From Limnoglobus sp. (lineage in GTDB: Bacteria; Planctomycetota; Planctomycetia; Gemmatales; Gemmataceae), in contig JANXNT010001308.1 in assembly GCA_025353985.1 (NCBI GenBank), forward strand, positions 1 through 7,474: a stretch of DNA of 7,474 nt, written 5' to 3'. Made by a program: the position numbers and the translations under genes. A model generated the notes under the pieces. The model had not been told where the DNA came from and did no database searches. It saw nothing but the letters and a program-made list of their open reading frames with translations. Shown here in pieces: positions 1 to 5,962 of this stretch (positions are counted from its first letter, which is position 1; each line of letters begins with the position of its first letter).

Positions 1-579
1 GTGTCCTCGGTCCAGTCGTCGCGGGTCGCACCGCTCTCCCTGGCCAACCCGGCATGGCGACTGGGGCCGCTCGATACGGCCGTCCACAACTTCGATTTAA
101 TTTGTTGGTTGACGGGTCTACGTGCCGTGAAGCTGCAGGCATTTTCCGCACAGATTTACTCGGACATTCCTGGCCCGACGGCGGTGACGACGGTGGTGCG
201 GTTCGATGGCGGTCTGACAGCGATCGATCACATCGCCTGGGTTCGGGACGGTGCCCACCCGTTGGCGGCATGCGCTCGAGCGAGGATGACACTCTACGGA
301 GAAAGCGGCGTTTTTGACGTCGATTTATCGACCCGACCGGCATCGCTCCTCACAGCCGACGCGTACGTACAACCGGATAGCGTCGTCATTGGCCGCACCG
401 ACTATTACGGCTGCCTACGACTCCAACTCGATGCGTTTTTGCGAGCGATAGAAACTAAATCTCTGTCGCCCGTACCAGCTGTGGATGGGTTACGAGCCGA
501 ACTCATCGCGATCGCAGCGTTGAGTTCGCTCAACACGGGCCTCGAGGTGACAATCCCGGAGGATGCATGGGCGAGTTAA
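1..579 (+). CDS. Gfo/Idh/MocA-family oxidoreductase, C-terminal part (partial at 5' end)
   Basis: This is the C-terminal substrate-binding half of a probable NAD(P)-dependent sugar or cyclitol dehydrogenase-type oxidoreductase. The frame is open from base 1 and the 192 visible residues are about half the usual 330-380, so the N-terminal Rossmann domain with its nucleotide-binding glycines lies upstream. The GTG at base 1 is therefore probably an internal valine. The recognisable signature is GPLDTAVHNFDLICWLTG (residues 22-39), matching the family's 'G..LlDxGvHxxDl..wl.G' helix, in which D25, H29 and D32 are the positions usually near substrate. A beta-sheet-rich stretch follows (about 45-125: TAVTTVVRFDGG, ARMTLYGESGVFDVD), and then the terminal helix 'LQLDAFLRAIE...VDGLRAELIAIAALSS', all typical of the family. 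The stop codon overlaps the next gene by 13 bp, indicating an operon. It seems to use more A/T in third positions than the following gene. The family is secure; the substrate is unknown. Confidence 0.85.
   Translation: MSSVQSSRVAPLSLANPAWRLGPLDTAVHNFDLICWLTGLRAVKLQAFSAQIYSDIPGPTAVTTVVRFDGGLTAIDHIAWVRDGAHPLAACARARMTLYGESGVFDVDLSTRPASLLTADAYVQPDSVVIGRTDYYGCLRLQLDAFLRAIETKSLSPVPAVDGLRAELIAIAALSSLNTGLEVTIPEDAWAS
558..562 (+). promoter_or_regulatory. Shine-Dalgarno site for the deacylase gene
   Basis: GGAGG lies inside the end of the upstream oxidoreductase gene, 4 nt before the ATG at 567. The spacing is short, but this is the only purine-rich site nearby and it supports the overlapping start at 567 and translational coupling. 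Confidence 0.5.
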
Positions 580-1502
580 TCGAAGTAGCGCCGGGGACGG
601 CCGCGTGGCAGGAACTGCGTGTTGATGCCGACCGAAGCGTGGAGGTGTATGTCGTCCGTGGTCGGGAACCGGGGCCGACGGCGGCCGTCACAGCGGGCAT
701 CCACGGCGATGAGTACGAAGGCGTCGCGGCGGTCGGCGACCTAACGAACTCCCTCCAGTCGGCTGAGGTACGCGGTACCCTAATCCTCGTCCCAGTAGCG
801 AACCCGACGGCATTTTTGGCCGGAACGCGGACGAACCCGGAGGATGGCGCAAACCTCGCTCGCTCCTTCCCCGGCAACCCCGACGGTACGCCGACCGAAC
901 GACTCGCGGCGAAACTCTTCGCCCTCGTCGGATCGGCCGATACGCTAATCGACCTACACTCCGGCGGCGTCGAGTACCGCTTCCTGCCTGTCGCCGGCTT
1001 CTACGGCGCGGCGAGCGAGGGCAACCCGTCGTCCGAGGCGGCGCGTCACTTCGGGATGGCCACGCGATGGCAACTCCCGCCGACGCCGGGCGTCTTGTCC
1101 TACGAACTGCACCGCCGCGGGGCGTGTGCGATCGGCTGCGAGTACCTGGGCGCGGGGCAACTCTCGGCCGCGGGCCGAGCAGACTACCGCAACGGGATTC
1201 TCCGCACCCTCGCCCACCGCGGCCACCTTCCGCCGACACCCACGACGGTCGCGTCCGGTCGGACCTACACCGGCGATTGGTTACTGGCCGAAGCCGACGG
1301 GTTGTTCCACCCGCGGTTCGACATCGGGGACACCGTAATGGCCGGAACCGAAGTCGCCACGATTACGACGCTGCGGAACGGGATCGTCCAACGGCTGCTC
1401 TCCGAGGCTGAGGGAACCGTGCTCGCCCTGCGGTCGAAGGCCGGCATCCGCCGCGGCAATTGGGGCGTCCTCGTCGGCACCCCGTTGGAGGAATCGGCAT
1501 GA
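567..1502 (+). CDS. Succinylglutamate desuccinylase/aspartoacylase (AspA/AstE) family zinc deacylase
   Basis: This is a 311-residue zinc-dependent amidohydrolase of the M14-like AspA/AstE family. The family removes acyl groups (acetyl, succinyl) from the alpha- or side-chain nitrogen of amino acids; members include aspartoacylase, AstE and the ectoine-pathway deacetylase DoeB. The zinc ligands are visible as H46 and E49 in GIHGDEYEG and H131 in DLHSGG. The substrate-carboxylate motif appears as NLARSFPG (96-103), where many relatives have NLNRxFPG, so the second Asn is replaced by Ala (A98). E192 in GCEYLGAG sits where the family has its catalytic glutamate. Residues from about 240 to the end (GLFHPRFDIGDTVMAGTEVATI...) form the C-terminal beta-rich cap. 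The length is normal for prokaryotic members. The ATG at 567 was chosen because GGAGG precedes it. It overlaps its upstream neighbour by 13 bp and the downstream PLP gene by 4 bp (ATGA), so it is the middle gene of an operon. The natural substrate cannot be deduced. Confidence 0.88.
   Translation: MGELIEVAPGTAAWQELRVDADRSVEVYVVRGREPGPTAAVTAGIHGDEYEGVAAVGDLTNSLQSAEVRGTLILVPVANPTAFLAGTRTNPEDGANLARSFPGNPDGTPTERLAAKLFALVGSADTLIDLHSGGVEYRFLPVAGFYGAASEGNPSSEAARHFGMATRWQLPPTPGVLSYELHRRGACAIGCEYLGAGQLSAAGRADYRNGILRTLAHRGHLPPTPTTVASGRTYTGDWLLAEADGLFHPRFDIGDTVMAGTEVATITTLRNGIVQRLLSEAEGTVLALRSKAGIRRGNWGVLVGTPLEESA
1487..1492 (+). promoter_or_regulatory. Shine-Dalgarno site for the PLP enzyme gene
   Basis: GGAGGA ends 6 nt before the ATG at 1499. 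It decides the start at 1499 over the in-frame upstream GTG at 1460, and it places the start codon within an ATGA overlap with the deacylase stop. Confidence 0.65.
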
Positions 1503-2613
1503 CAAACGCATTTCTCCACTGCGACGCCTGTGACACCTCCCATTCCTTCGCGGCAGAATACCGCGGCTGCCCGAACTGCCGCCGCGCACCGCTGGAGGTC
1601 CGCTACCGCGATCTACCTCGTGCTCTGACGCCGGACGGAACCGAGCGCGGGGTCTGGCGCTGGCGGCACTGGCTCCCGCCGGTTTCGGCACGCCCCACGT
1701 TGCAAGAAGGCGGGACGCCGCTGCTGACTATCGCGCCAGGGCTGTTGCTCAAGGACGAAACCCGCAACCCGACGTGGTCGTGGAAGGACCGGCCCAACGC
1801 AGTCACGGCGGCGGTCGCGCGGCACTTCGGCTTCGCCCGGTTGGCCATCATCAGCACTGGCAACCACGGCGGCGCAGCAGCGGCCTACGCGGCAGTCAAC
1901 GGGCTGGGTTGCACCGTCTTTTGCCACCCGGCGGCCCCCACACTCCACACCGACTTGATGTCGCTGTACGGGGCGTCGGTCGTCCGCGGCGGGGACCAGG
2001 AGTTGCTGCTGGAAGCGGCGCTCTCCGGCGGCGAAACCTTTCCCGGCACGACCCTCTGCCCACGCCCCGGCTTCACGAACCCGTTCGGCGTCGAGGGCTT
2101 TAAGACGCTCGCCTTCGAGGTCGTCGAGCAACTCGGGGCCGCGTCCCCAACCGGGTCTACGTGGCCGCCGGCAGTGGCGACGGCGTCTACGGCATCTGGA
2201 AGGGCTTCCGCGAACTGTGCGAGTCGGGGGCCGCCGACCGGACGCCGCGAATGATCGCCTGCCAGGCCGCCGGGGCCGACTCCCTGGCGCGGGCGGTGCG
2301 CTCCGGCGAGCCGATCCGACCCGTCTCCGAAGTGCGCACGGCGGCCCTTTCGGTCGCCGAGCTGATCACGGGCCGGCAAGCCTTGCGCGCCGTCAGAGAG
2401 TCTGGCGGCGACGCGGCGACGGCTACGGATGCCGAAGCCATCGCCGCCGTGCGTCACCTCGCCCGACGCGGCACGGCGCTGGAACTCGCGTCGGCGGTCG
2501 CGCTCGCCGTCGCCCTGCGCGATGGGGTCTCCGTGGTCGTCGGCAGCGGGGCGGCGGTCAAGTGGCCAGACGGCCTGGCGGCGTGTGCCACGGCCCCCGC
2601 GCGGATAGACTAA
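1499..2613 (+). pseudogene. Threonine-synthase-like PLP-dependent enzyme, interrupted by a frameshift
   Basis: This is a fold-type II PLP enzyme of the threonine synthase/threonine dehydratase group, which carries out beta- or gamma-replacement or elimination on amino acids. The N-terminal half (1499 to about 2144) has a zinc-ribbon pair, HCDAC (C8, C11) and CPNC (C24, C27). It also has the PLP-binding lysine K96 in NPTWSWKDRPN and the substrate/cofactor asparagine loop STGNHGG (119-125). The frame then breaks: the first frame runs on as meaningless sequence to a stop at 2252-2254. The family sequence resumes one frame over as PNRVYVAAGSGDGVYGIWKG, in which GSGDG is the phosphate-binding loop, and runs to VVGSGAAVKWPDG and the TAA at 2611-2613. 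Adding one C to the run at 2145-2148 restores a continuous protein of about 371 residues, a normal family length. Separate half-ORFs are 1499-2254 and, from GTG, 2161-2613. A sequencing indel and a true inactivating mutation cannot be told apart here. The ATGA overlap makes it the third gene of the operon. Confidence 0.85.
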
Positions 2614-2627
2614 TTTTTTCGCGAACG

Positions 2628-2643
2628 ATATGAACGTTCATAT
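2628..2643. promoter_or_regulatory. Perfect 16-bp palindrome, operator-like
   Basis: ATATGAACGTTCATAT is perfectly self-complementary with no spacer. The outer flanks add a G-T wobble and two further pairs (2625-2646). It lies 15 bp past the stop of the PLP gene and about 93 bp before the ATG of a truncated surface-protein ORF. A run of six T precedes it and no T run follows it on either strand, so it is not a standard intrinsic terminator. The shape and the TGAACGTTCA core resemble binding sites of TetR-family dimeric repressors. No regulator gene is in the window. The palindrome is seen directly; the operator role is inferred. Confidence 0.45.
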
Positions 2644-2735
2644 TGTCGAACCCCACGTCCCCTCGGTCGGCCCGTAGCGACGACCGGCTGGCAGAATCTC
2701 GCCCCCTTGTGTCGCCCGATCCGAGAAAGACGCTG

Positions 2736-2858
2736 ATGAATCGCAACCTCCGTCGAGCGGCACTCTCTGTCGAGCGGCTCGAATGCCGCGACGTTGTATC
2801 CGGGCAGCAAAAGCCCGTTAAACAGTTGCATCTTTACGTCCCGCAAAATGTCCGGTAG
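2736..2858 (+). pseudogene. Probable remnant of a planctomycete surface-protein gene (N-terminal signature only)
   Basis: This short ORF, starting at ATG 2736 with a GAGAAAGA purine stretch just upstream, encodes 40 residues. It begins MNRNLRRAALSVERLECRDV, which matches the N-terminal motif '(R)R..LsVExLExRxvp' that opens many large secreted or surface proteins of planctomycetes. In full-length relatives this motif is followed by hundreds of residues of repeats or enzymatic domains. Here the reading frame becomes featureless after 'RDVVSG' and stops inside the antisense of the end of selO. The likely explanation is that a larger gene was deleted, leaving its 5' end. The frame also extends upstream to 2643, but that stretch shows no family features. 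The alternative is a chance match or a genuine small peptide. The motif is seen; the decay history is inferred. Confidence 0.45.
2801..2817 (-). terminator. Weak hairpin downstream of selO
   Basis: CGGGC and GCCCG form a 5-bp GC stem with a 7-nt loop, starting 16 nt past the selO stop on the minus strand. No U tract follows in the selO transcript, so it would be a poor intrinsic terminator. It also lies within the remnant ORF on the other strand. Confidence 0.18.
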
Positions 2859-4300
2859 CCAGATTCGTCGGCAGGCGGATCGCGGTAGTCAGATCGATCG
2901 GCCCTCGTTTCATACGGTGACGCCAACGCCGCTAACAACCGGTGCAATACCGATAGGTCGTCGTGTTGCTCGGCAGCAGAGAGTGCCTCTTCGACCCGGT
3001 GATTTCGCGGAATGACGGCGGGATTAGCCGACTGCATGAGGGCATATGCCGAGATACTTCGCTCTCCGTCTCGACTTCGCCGCGCCTGCCAACGCACGTT
3101 CCACGACTGGAATGCGGGATCCGGAAACAGCACACCGCTCGATAGATCTCGGAACGTGTTCGTGAAATCCGCACGTGCCTTGTGCATCCACTCGAACAGC
3201 GATTGCGCCAGTTCGGCGTCCGCGGCCTCGTCGGTCTGTAGCCCTAATTTTTTCCGAATCCCGGCGAGCCAGTACCCCTCGAAGCGCGCGGGGAAGTTTT
3301 CGAGTACCTCGGTGGCCACCGCAATGGCCTTCCCTTGATCGGGGTCAATGAGTGGCAGCAATGCCTCGGCAAACCGAGTCAGGTTCCACTGCGTGATGTG
3401 CGGCTGGTTGCCATACGCATAGCGGCCGCCGCTATCGATCGAACTGAACACCGTGTCTGGGTCGTAAGCGTTCATGAACGCGCACGGGCCATAATCGATT
3501 GTTTCCCCAGAGATGGCCACGTTGTCGGTGTTCATCACTCCGTGGATAAACCCGACGAGTTGCCAGCGGGCGACGAGCGAGGCCTGGCGGTCCGCAACCG
3601 CGCGGAGAAACTCCAAGTACTTCTGCGGGGCGTCAGTTAACTCCGGGTAATGGCGGGCAATCGTGTAGTCGGCCAACGCCCGCAAGGTCGATTCGTCCCG
3701 GCGAGCCGCGTATTCGAACGTGCCGACCCGGATATGGCTGGTGGCCACACGAGTCAGAACCGCCCCTCGCAACGCAGAGGCCCGGTAGACCGCTTCGCCG
3801 GTGGTGACGACTGCCAAACTCCGCGTGGTGGGGATGCCAAGGGCGGCCATGGCTTCGCTGATAATATATTCGCGTAGCATCGGCCCGAGTGCGGCTCGGC
3901 CATCGCCCCCGCGGGAAAACCGCGTTCGCCCCGGCCCCTTCAATTGAATGTCCACAAGACGACCGTCCGGCGTCCGGTGCTCGCCTAGCAAGATGGCGCG
4001 GCCATCCCCGAGCATCGCGAAACCGCCGTACTGGTGCCCCGCGTACGCTTGCGCAATCGGCAGGGAGCCAACCGGTAGCACTTGGCCCGCGAATAGGGCT
4101 GCGGCAGATTCTAGTGTGATCGCATCGAGGTTCAGTCCAAGCTCGACCGCCAGCCGTTGGTTCAGAATCGCGACCCGTGGTTCCCGCACCCTGGCCGGCT
4201 CGGCGGCAGCAAAAAGAGCCTCCGGCAGCCGCGAATAGCTGTTTTCCAATCGCCACCCGATGGTGTCTGGCTTCGCAATTGATGCCGCTGGAATGTCCAT
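2834..4300 (-). CDS. selO: SelO (YdiU) protein adenylyltransferase
   Basis: This is a complete 488-residue SelO. The family has an inverted pseudokinase fold that transfers AMP from ATP to Ser, Thr or Tyr of target proteins, with a role in redox homeostasis. Visible conserved blocks in order are YAGHQYGGFAMLGDGRA (86-102), the ATP-site QLKGPGRTRFSRGGDGRA (119-136) with K121, REYIISEAMAALGIPTTRSL (143-162), and GFIHGVMNTDNVAISGETID (250-269) with the expected catalytic D259 and N260. These are followed by DYGPCAFMNAYDPD, with metal-site D269, and by NQPHITQWNL and PRNH. The protein ends in YRTFCGT. C273 in the activation-loop region and C486 near the C terminus occupy the positions of the redox-active pair described for E. 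coli SelO. The start is set by GGGAGGT 5 nt upstream. It is transcribed divergently from the DUF1501 gene and convergently towards the PLP operon. No frameshift or missing motif is seen. Confidence 0.97.
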   Translation of the reverse strand: MDIPAASIAKPDTIGWRLENSYSRLPEALFAAAEPARVREPRVAILNQRLAVELGLNLDAITLESAAALFAGQVLPVGSLPIAQAYAGHQYGGFAMLGDGRAILLGEHRTPDGRLVDIQLKGPGRTRFSRGGDGRAALGPMLREYIISEAMAALGIPTTRSLAVVTTGEAVYRASALRGAVLTRVATSHIRVGTFEYAARRDESTLRALADYTIARHYPELTDAPQKYLEFLRAVADRQASLVARWQLVGFIHGVMNTDNVAISGETIDYGPCAFMNAYDPDTVFSSIDSGGRYAYGNQPHITQWNLTRFAEALLPLIDPDQGKAIAVATEVLENFPARFEGYWLAGIRKKLGLQTDEAADAELAQSLFEWMHKARADFTNTFRDLSSGVLFPDPAFQSWNVRWQARRSRDGERSISAYALMQSANPAVIPRNHRVEEALSAAEQHDDLSVLHRLLAALASPYETRADRSDYRDPPADESGYRTFCGT

Positions 4301-4305
4301 CCTGT

Positions 4306-4312
4306 ACCTCCC
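4306..4312 (-). promoter_or_regulatory. Shine-Dalgarno site of selO
   Basis: On the minus strand, GGGAGGT precedes the ATG at 4300 by 5 nt (ACAGG). It is the strongest ribosome site in the window and fixes the selO start. Confidence 0.75.
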
Positions 4313-4342
4313 GTGCTTTCAGAGCCTTCGATTATCAAGATT

Positions 4343-4367
4343 CGGTACCTCGCAATTCGCTGTACCG
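4343..4367. repeat. Inverted repeat in the selO leader region
   Basis: CGGTAC and GTACCG arms of 6 bp are separated by 13 bp. It lies 43-67 bp upstream of the selO start codon. The half-site spacing of 19 bp (about two helical turns) would suit a dimeric regulator, but no regulator is identified. Confidence 0.3.
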
Positions 4368-4483
4368 TTACAGGAAAGAAATCCTTCTGAAGTATAGTGC
4401 CCCGACGCGACATGAATGGACATCATGCCGTGGAGGTCACTCCGGTTCGACGAATTTCGCGAAGTCCAACAATAGTGAACTGA

Positions 4484-4489
4484 TACAAT
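4484..4489 (+). promoter_or_regulatory. Candidate extended -10 box for the DUF1501-phosphodiesterase operon
   Basis: TACAAT is preceded by TGA, giving a TGnTACAAT extended -10. No good -35 is present at 16-18 bp. Transcription from here would leave only about 7 nt before ATG 4503 but about 37 nt before ATG 4533. Confidence 0.3.
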
Positions 4490-4532
4490 ACACTTTCTGC
4501 CAATGCTTTTTGCGACTCACGCGATACCGAAT

Positions 4533-5960
4533 ATGCACGCACACGATATTCTCCCGATTACCAACCGGCGGTTGTTTTTGCGTCAATCGGGGTTGGGCCT
4601 TGGCGGCATTGCGCTCGGGTCGTTGCTGTCGCAACATGCGACGGCGGCACCGGGAATCCTCGGCAAACCGCATCACGAGCCGAAGGCGAAGCGGATCATT
4701 TACTTGTTCATGGCGGGCGGGCCTTCGCAACTCGATCTCTACGATCACAAGCCCGTTTTGAACGAAAAGAACGGCACCGACCTCCCCGAAAGCATTCGCA
4801 ATGGCCAACGGCTGACGGGTATGTCCGGCAACCAGGCGACGTTGCCGCTGGCCGGTTCGGTCTTCCAATTTAGCAAGCACGGCAAGAGTGGCGCGACGGT
4901 TAGCGACTTGTTGCCGAACATCGCGAAGATGGCCGACGACCTCTGCTTCGTCAAATCGTGCTACACCGAGGCGATCAATCACGACCCGGCGATCACGTTC
5001 ATTCAGACCGGCAACCAACTGGCGGGGCGTCCGAGCTTCGGCGCGTGGCTGAGTTACGGACTCGGTTCCGCGAACGAAAACCTGCCCGCGTTCACCGTGC
5101 TGGTTTCAAAAGACCGCACCGAACAGGGGCTATACGCACGCCTTTGGGGCAATGGCTTCCTGCCGAGTACGCACCAGGGCGTGCAGTTTCGCAGTGGCAA
5201 AGAGCCGGTGCTGTACCTCGCGAACCCCGATGGCGTGAGTGCCGACAGCCGACGCAAGATGCTCGATCGCCTCGCCGAATTGCACGCAATTCAAGCCGAA
5301 ACCGAGGGCGATGCGGAGATTCTGTCGCGGGTGCAACAGTACGAAATGGCGTACCGAATGCAGACGAGCGTGCCCGATGTGATGGACTTTAGCAAAGAGC
5401 CGAAGGACGTTTACGAACTATACGGAGAGGACGCTAAGACGCCGGGCACCTTCGCGGCGAACTGCTTGCTGGCCCGGCGTTTGGCCGAACGCAACGTGCG
5501 ATTCATCCAGCTATACCACCCCGGTTGGGACCATCACGGTAGCCTGCCGAGTGGCATCAAACGCCAGGCGAAGGACATCGATCGCGCCTGTTACGGCCTC
5601 GTGCAAGACCTCAAACGCACGGGTATGTTGAAGGATACACTCGTCGTATGGGGCGGCGAATTTGGCCGCACGAACTACTCGCAAGGCAAGCTCACGGCGG
5701 GGAATTATGGCCGCGATCACCACCCTCGCTGCTTCACGATGTGGTTTGCGGGCGGCGGCGTGAAGCCCGGATTCACCTACGGTTCGACCGACGACTACGG
5801 CTACAACGTCGCCGAAAACGGCGTTCACGTTCACGATGTCCAGGCGACCATTCTGCACCAACTCGGGATCGATCACGAGAAGCTGACGTACAAATTCCAG
5901 GGCCGATATTGTCGTCTCACCGACGTTCACGGTACGGTCGTCAAGCCACTGATCGGGTAA
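4533..5960 (+). CDS. DUF1501 family protein with Tat signal peptide
   Basis: This is a member of the DUF1501 family, which belongs to the alkaline phosphatase/sulfatase superfamily, is abundant in planctomycetes and is of unknown substrate. From ATG 4533 it has 475 residues. The N terminus has a twin-arginine signal, NRRLFLRQ (RR at 12-13), then a hydrophobic stretch (GLGLGGIALGSLL) and an Ala-rich cleavage region (ATAAPG), so export by Tat is likely. Family blocks are MAGGPSQLDLYDHKP (60-74), WDHHG with H334 and H335, VVWGGEFGRT with E376, and GRDHHP with D395-H396-H397, followed by the usual GGGVKPGFTYGSTDDYG and the C-terminal HDVQATILHQLGIDHEKL region. An in-frame ATG at 4503 would add 10 residues. 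I prefer 4533 because the signal then sits at a typical distance and a candidate promoter lies at 4484. Neither start has a Shine-Dalgarno site. In planctomycetes DUF1501 genes often follow a DUF1549/DUF1553 gene; here none does, and a phosphodiesterase gene follows instead. Confidence 0.93.
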   Translation: MHAHDILPITNRRLFLRQSGLGLGGIALGSLLSQHATAAPGILGKPHHEPKAKRIIYLFMAGGPSQLDLYDHKPVLNEKNGTDLPESIRNGQRLTGMSGNQATLPLAGSVFQFSKHGKSGATVSDLLPNIAKMADDLCFVKSCYTEAINHDPAITFIQTGNQLAGRPSFGAWLSYGLGSANENLPAFTVLVSKDRTEQGLYARLWGNGFLPSTHQGVQFRSGKEPVLYLANPDGVSADSRRKMLDRLAELHAIQAETEGDAEILSRVQQYEMAYRMQTSVPDVMDFSKEPKDVYELYGEDAKTPGTFAANCLLARRLAERNVRFIQLYHPGWDHHGSLPSGIKRQAKDIDRACYGLVQDLKRTGMLKDTLVVWGGEFGRTNYSQGKLTAGNYGRDHHPRCFTMWFAGGGVKPGFTYGSTDDYGYNVAENGVHVHDVQATILHQLGIDHEKLTYKFQGRYCRLTDVHGTVVKPLIG

Positions 5961-5962
5961 TC

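Larger units (their letters stand above)
4301..4532. promoter_or_regulatory. Divergent control region between selO and the DUF1501 gene
   Basis: No gene is recognisable here, and the base composition is more A/T rich than the flanks. Candidate elements: for the + strand, TACAAT at 4484-4489 preceded by TG one base away (extended -10). It would start transcription near 4496 and favour the ATG at 4533 over the one at 4503. For the - strand (selO), TATACT (complement of 4391-4396) or GATAAT (complement of 4331-4336) could serve as -10 boxes, but neither has a convincing -35. An inverted repeat, CGGTAC at 4343-4348 and GTACCG at 4362-4367, could be an operator or a leader hairpin for selO. These are pattern matches only. 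Confidence 0.35.

Noticed and set aside
688..1239. Long minus-strand ORF antisense to the deacylase
   Set aside because: Arg/Gly/Pro-rich, low-complexity translation typical of a shadow frame opposite a GC-rich gene.
1460..1498. In-frame upstream GTG extension of the PLP enzyme gene
   Set aside because: The added 13 residues show no family similarity, and GGAGGA at 1487-1492 points clearly to ATG 1499.
2144..2150. Programmed -1 ribosomal frameshift site in the PLP gene
   Set aside because: TCCCCAA lacks the X XXY YYZ pattern needed for both tRNAs to re-pair, and no strong downstream structure is obvious; an indel in a C run is simpler.
1613..2457. Two overlapping minus-strand ORFs opposite the PLP gene (172 and 190 codons)
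   Set aside because: Both are antisense to sequence with clear PLP-enzyme motifs, and neither has recognisable domains.
2217..2633. 138-codon + strand ORF overlapping the end of the PLP gene
   Set aside because: Arg-rich shadow in a third frame; the GSGDG...VVGSG frame is the real one.
2611..2645. Intrinsic terminator for the PLP operon
   Set aside because: The T run comes before the palindrome rather than after it, and the perfect palindrome leaves no loop, so the structure does not fit a rho-independent terminator on either strand.
2610..2846. Minus-strand ORFs across the convergent intergenic region (2558-2746 and 2610-2846)
   Set aside because: No family features or ribosome site; one runs into the end of the PLP gene and the other into the end of selO.
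3633..4256. 207-codon minus-strand ORF in another frame of selO
   Set aside because: It overlaps the highly conserved SelO ATP-site region and its translation has no domain.
4177..4761. 194-codon + strand ORF spanning the selO 5' end and the DUF1501 5' end
   Set aside because: It overlaps two well-supported genes in other frames; the translation is Arg/Ser/Cys-rich with no domain.
5648..5962. Upstream extension of the phosphodiesterase frame into the DUF1501 gene
   Set aside because: The extension is Arg-rich shadow sequence; family similarity begins exactly at the ATG at 5963.
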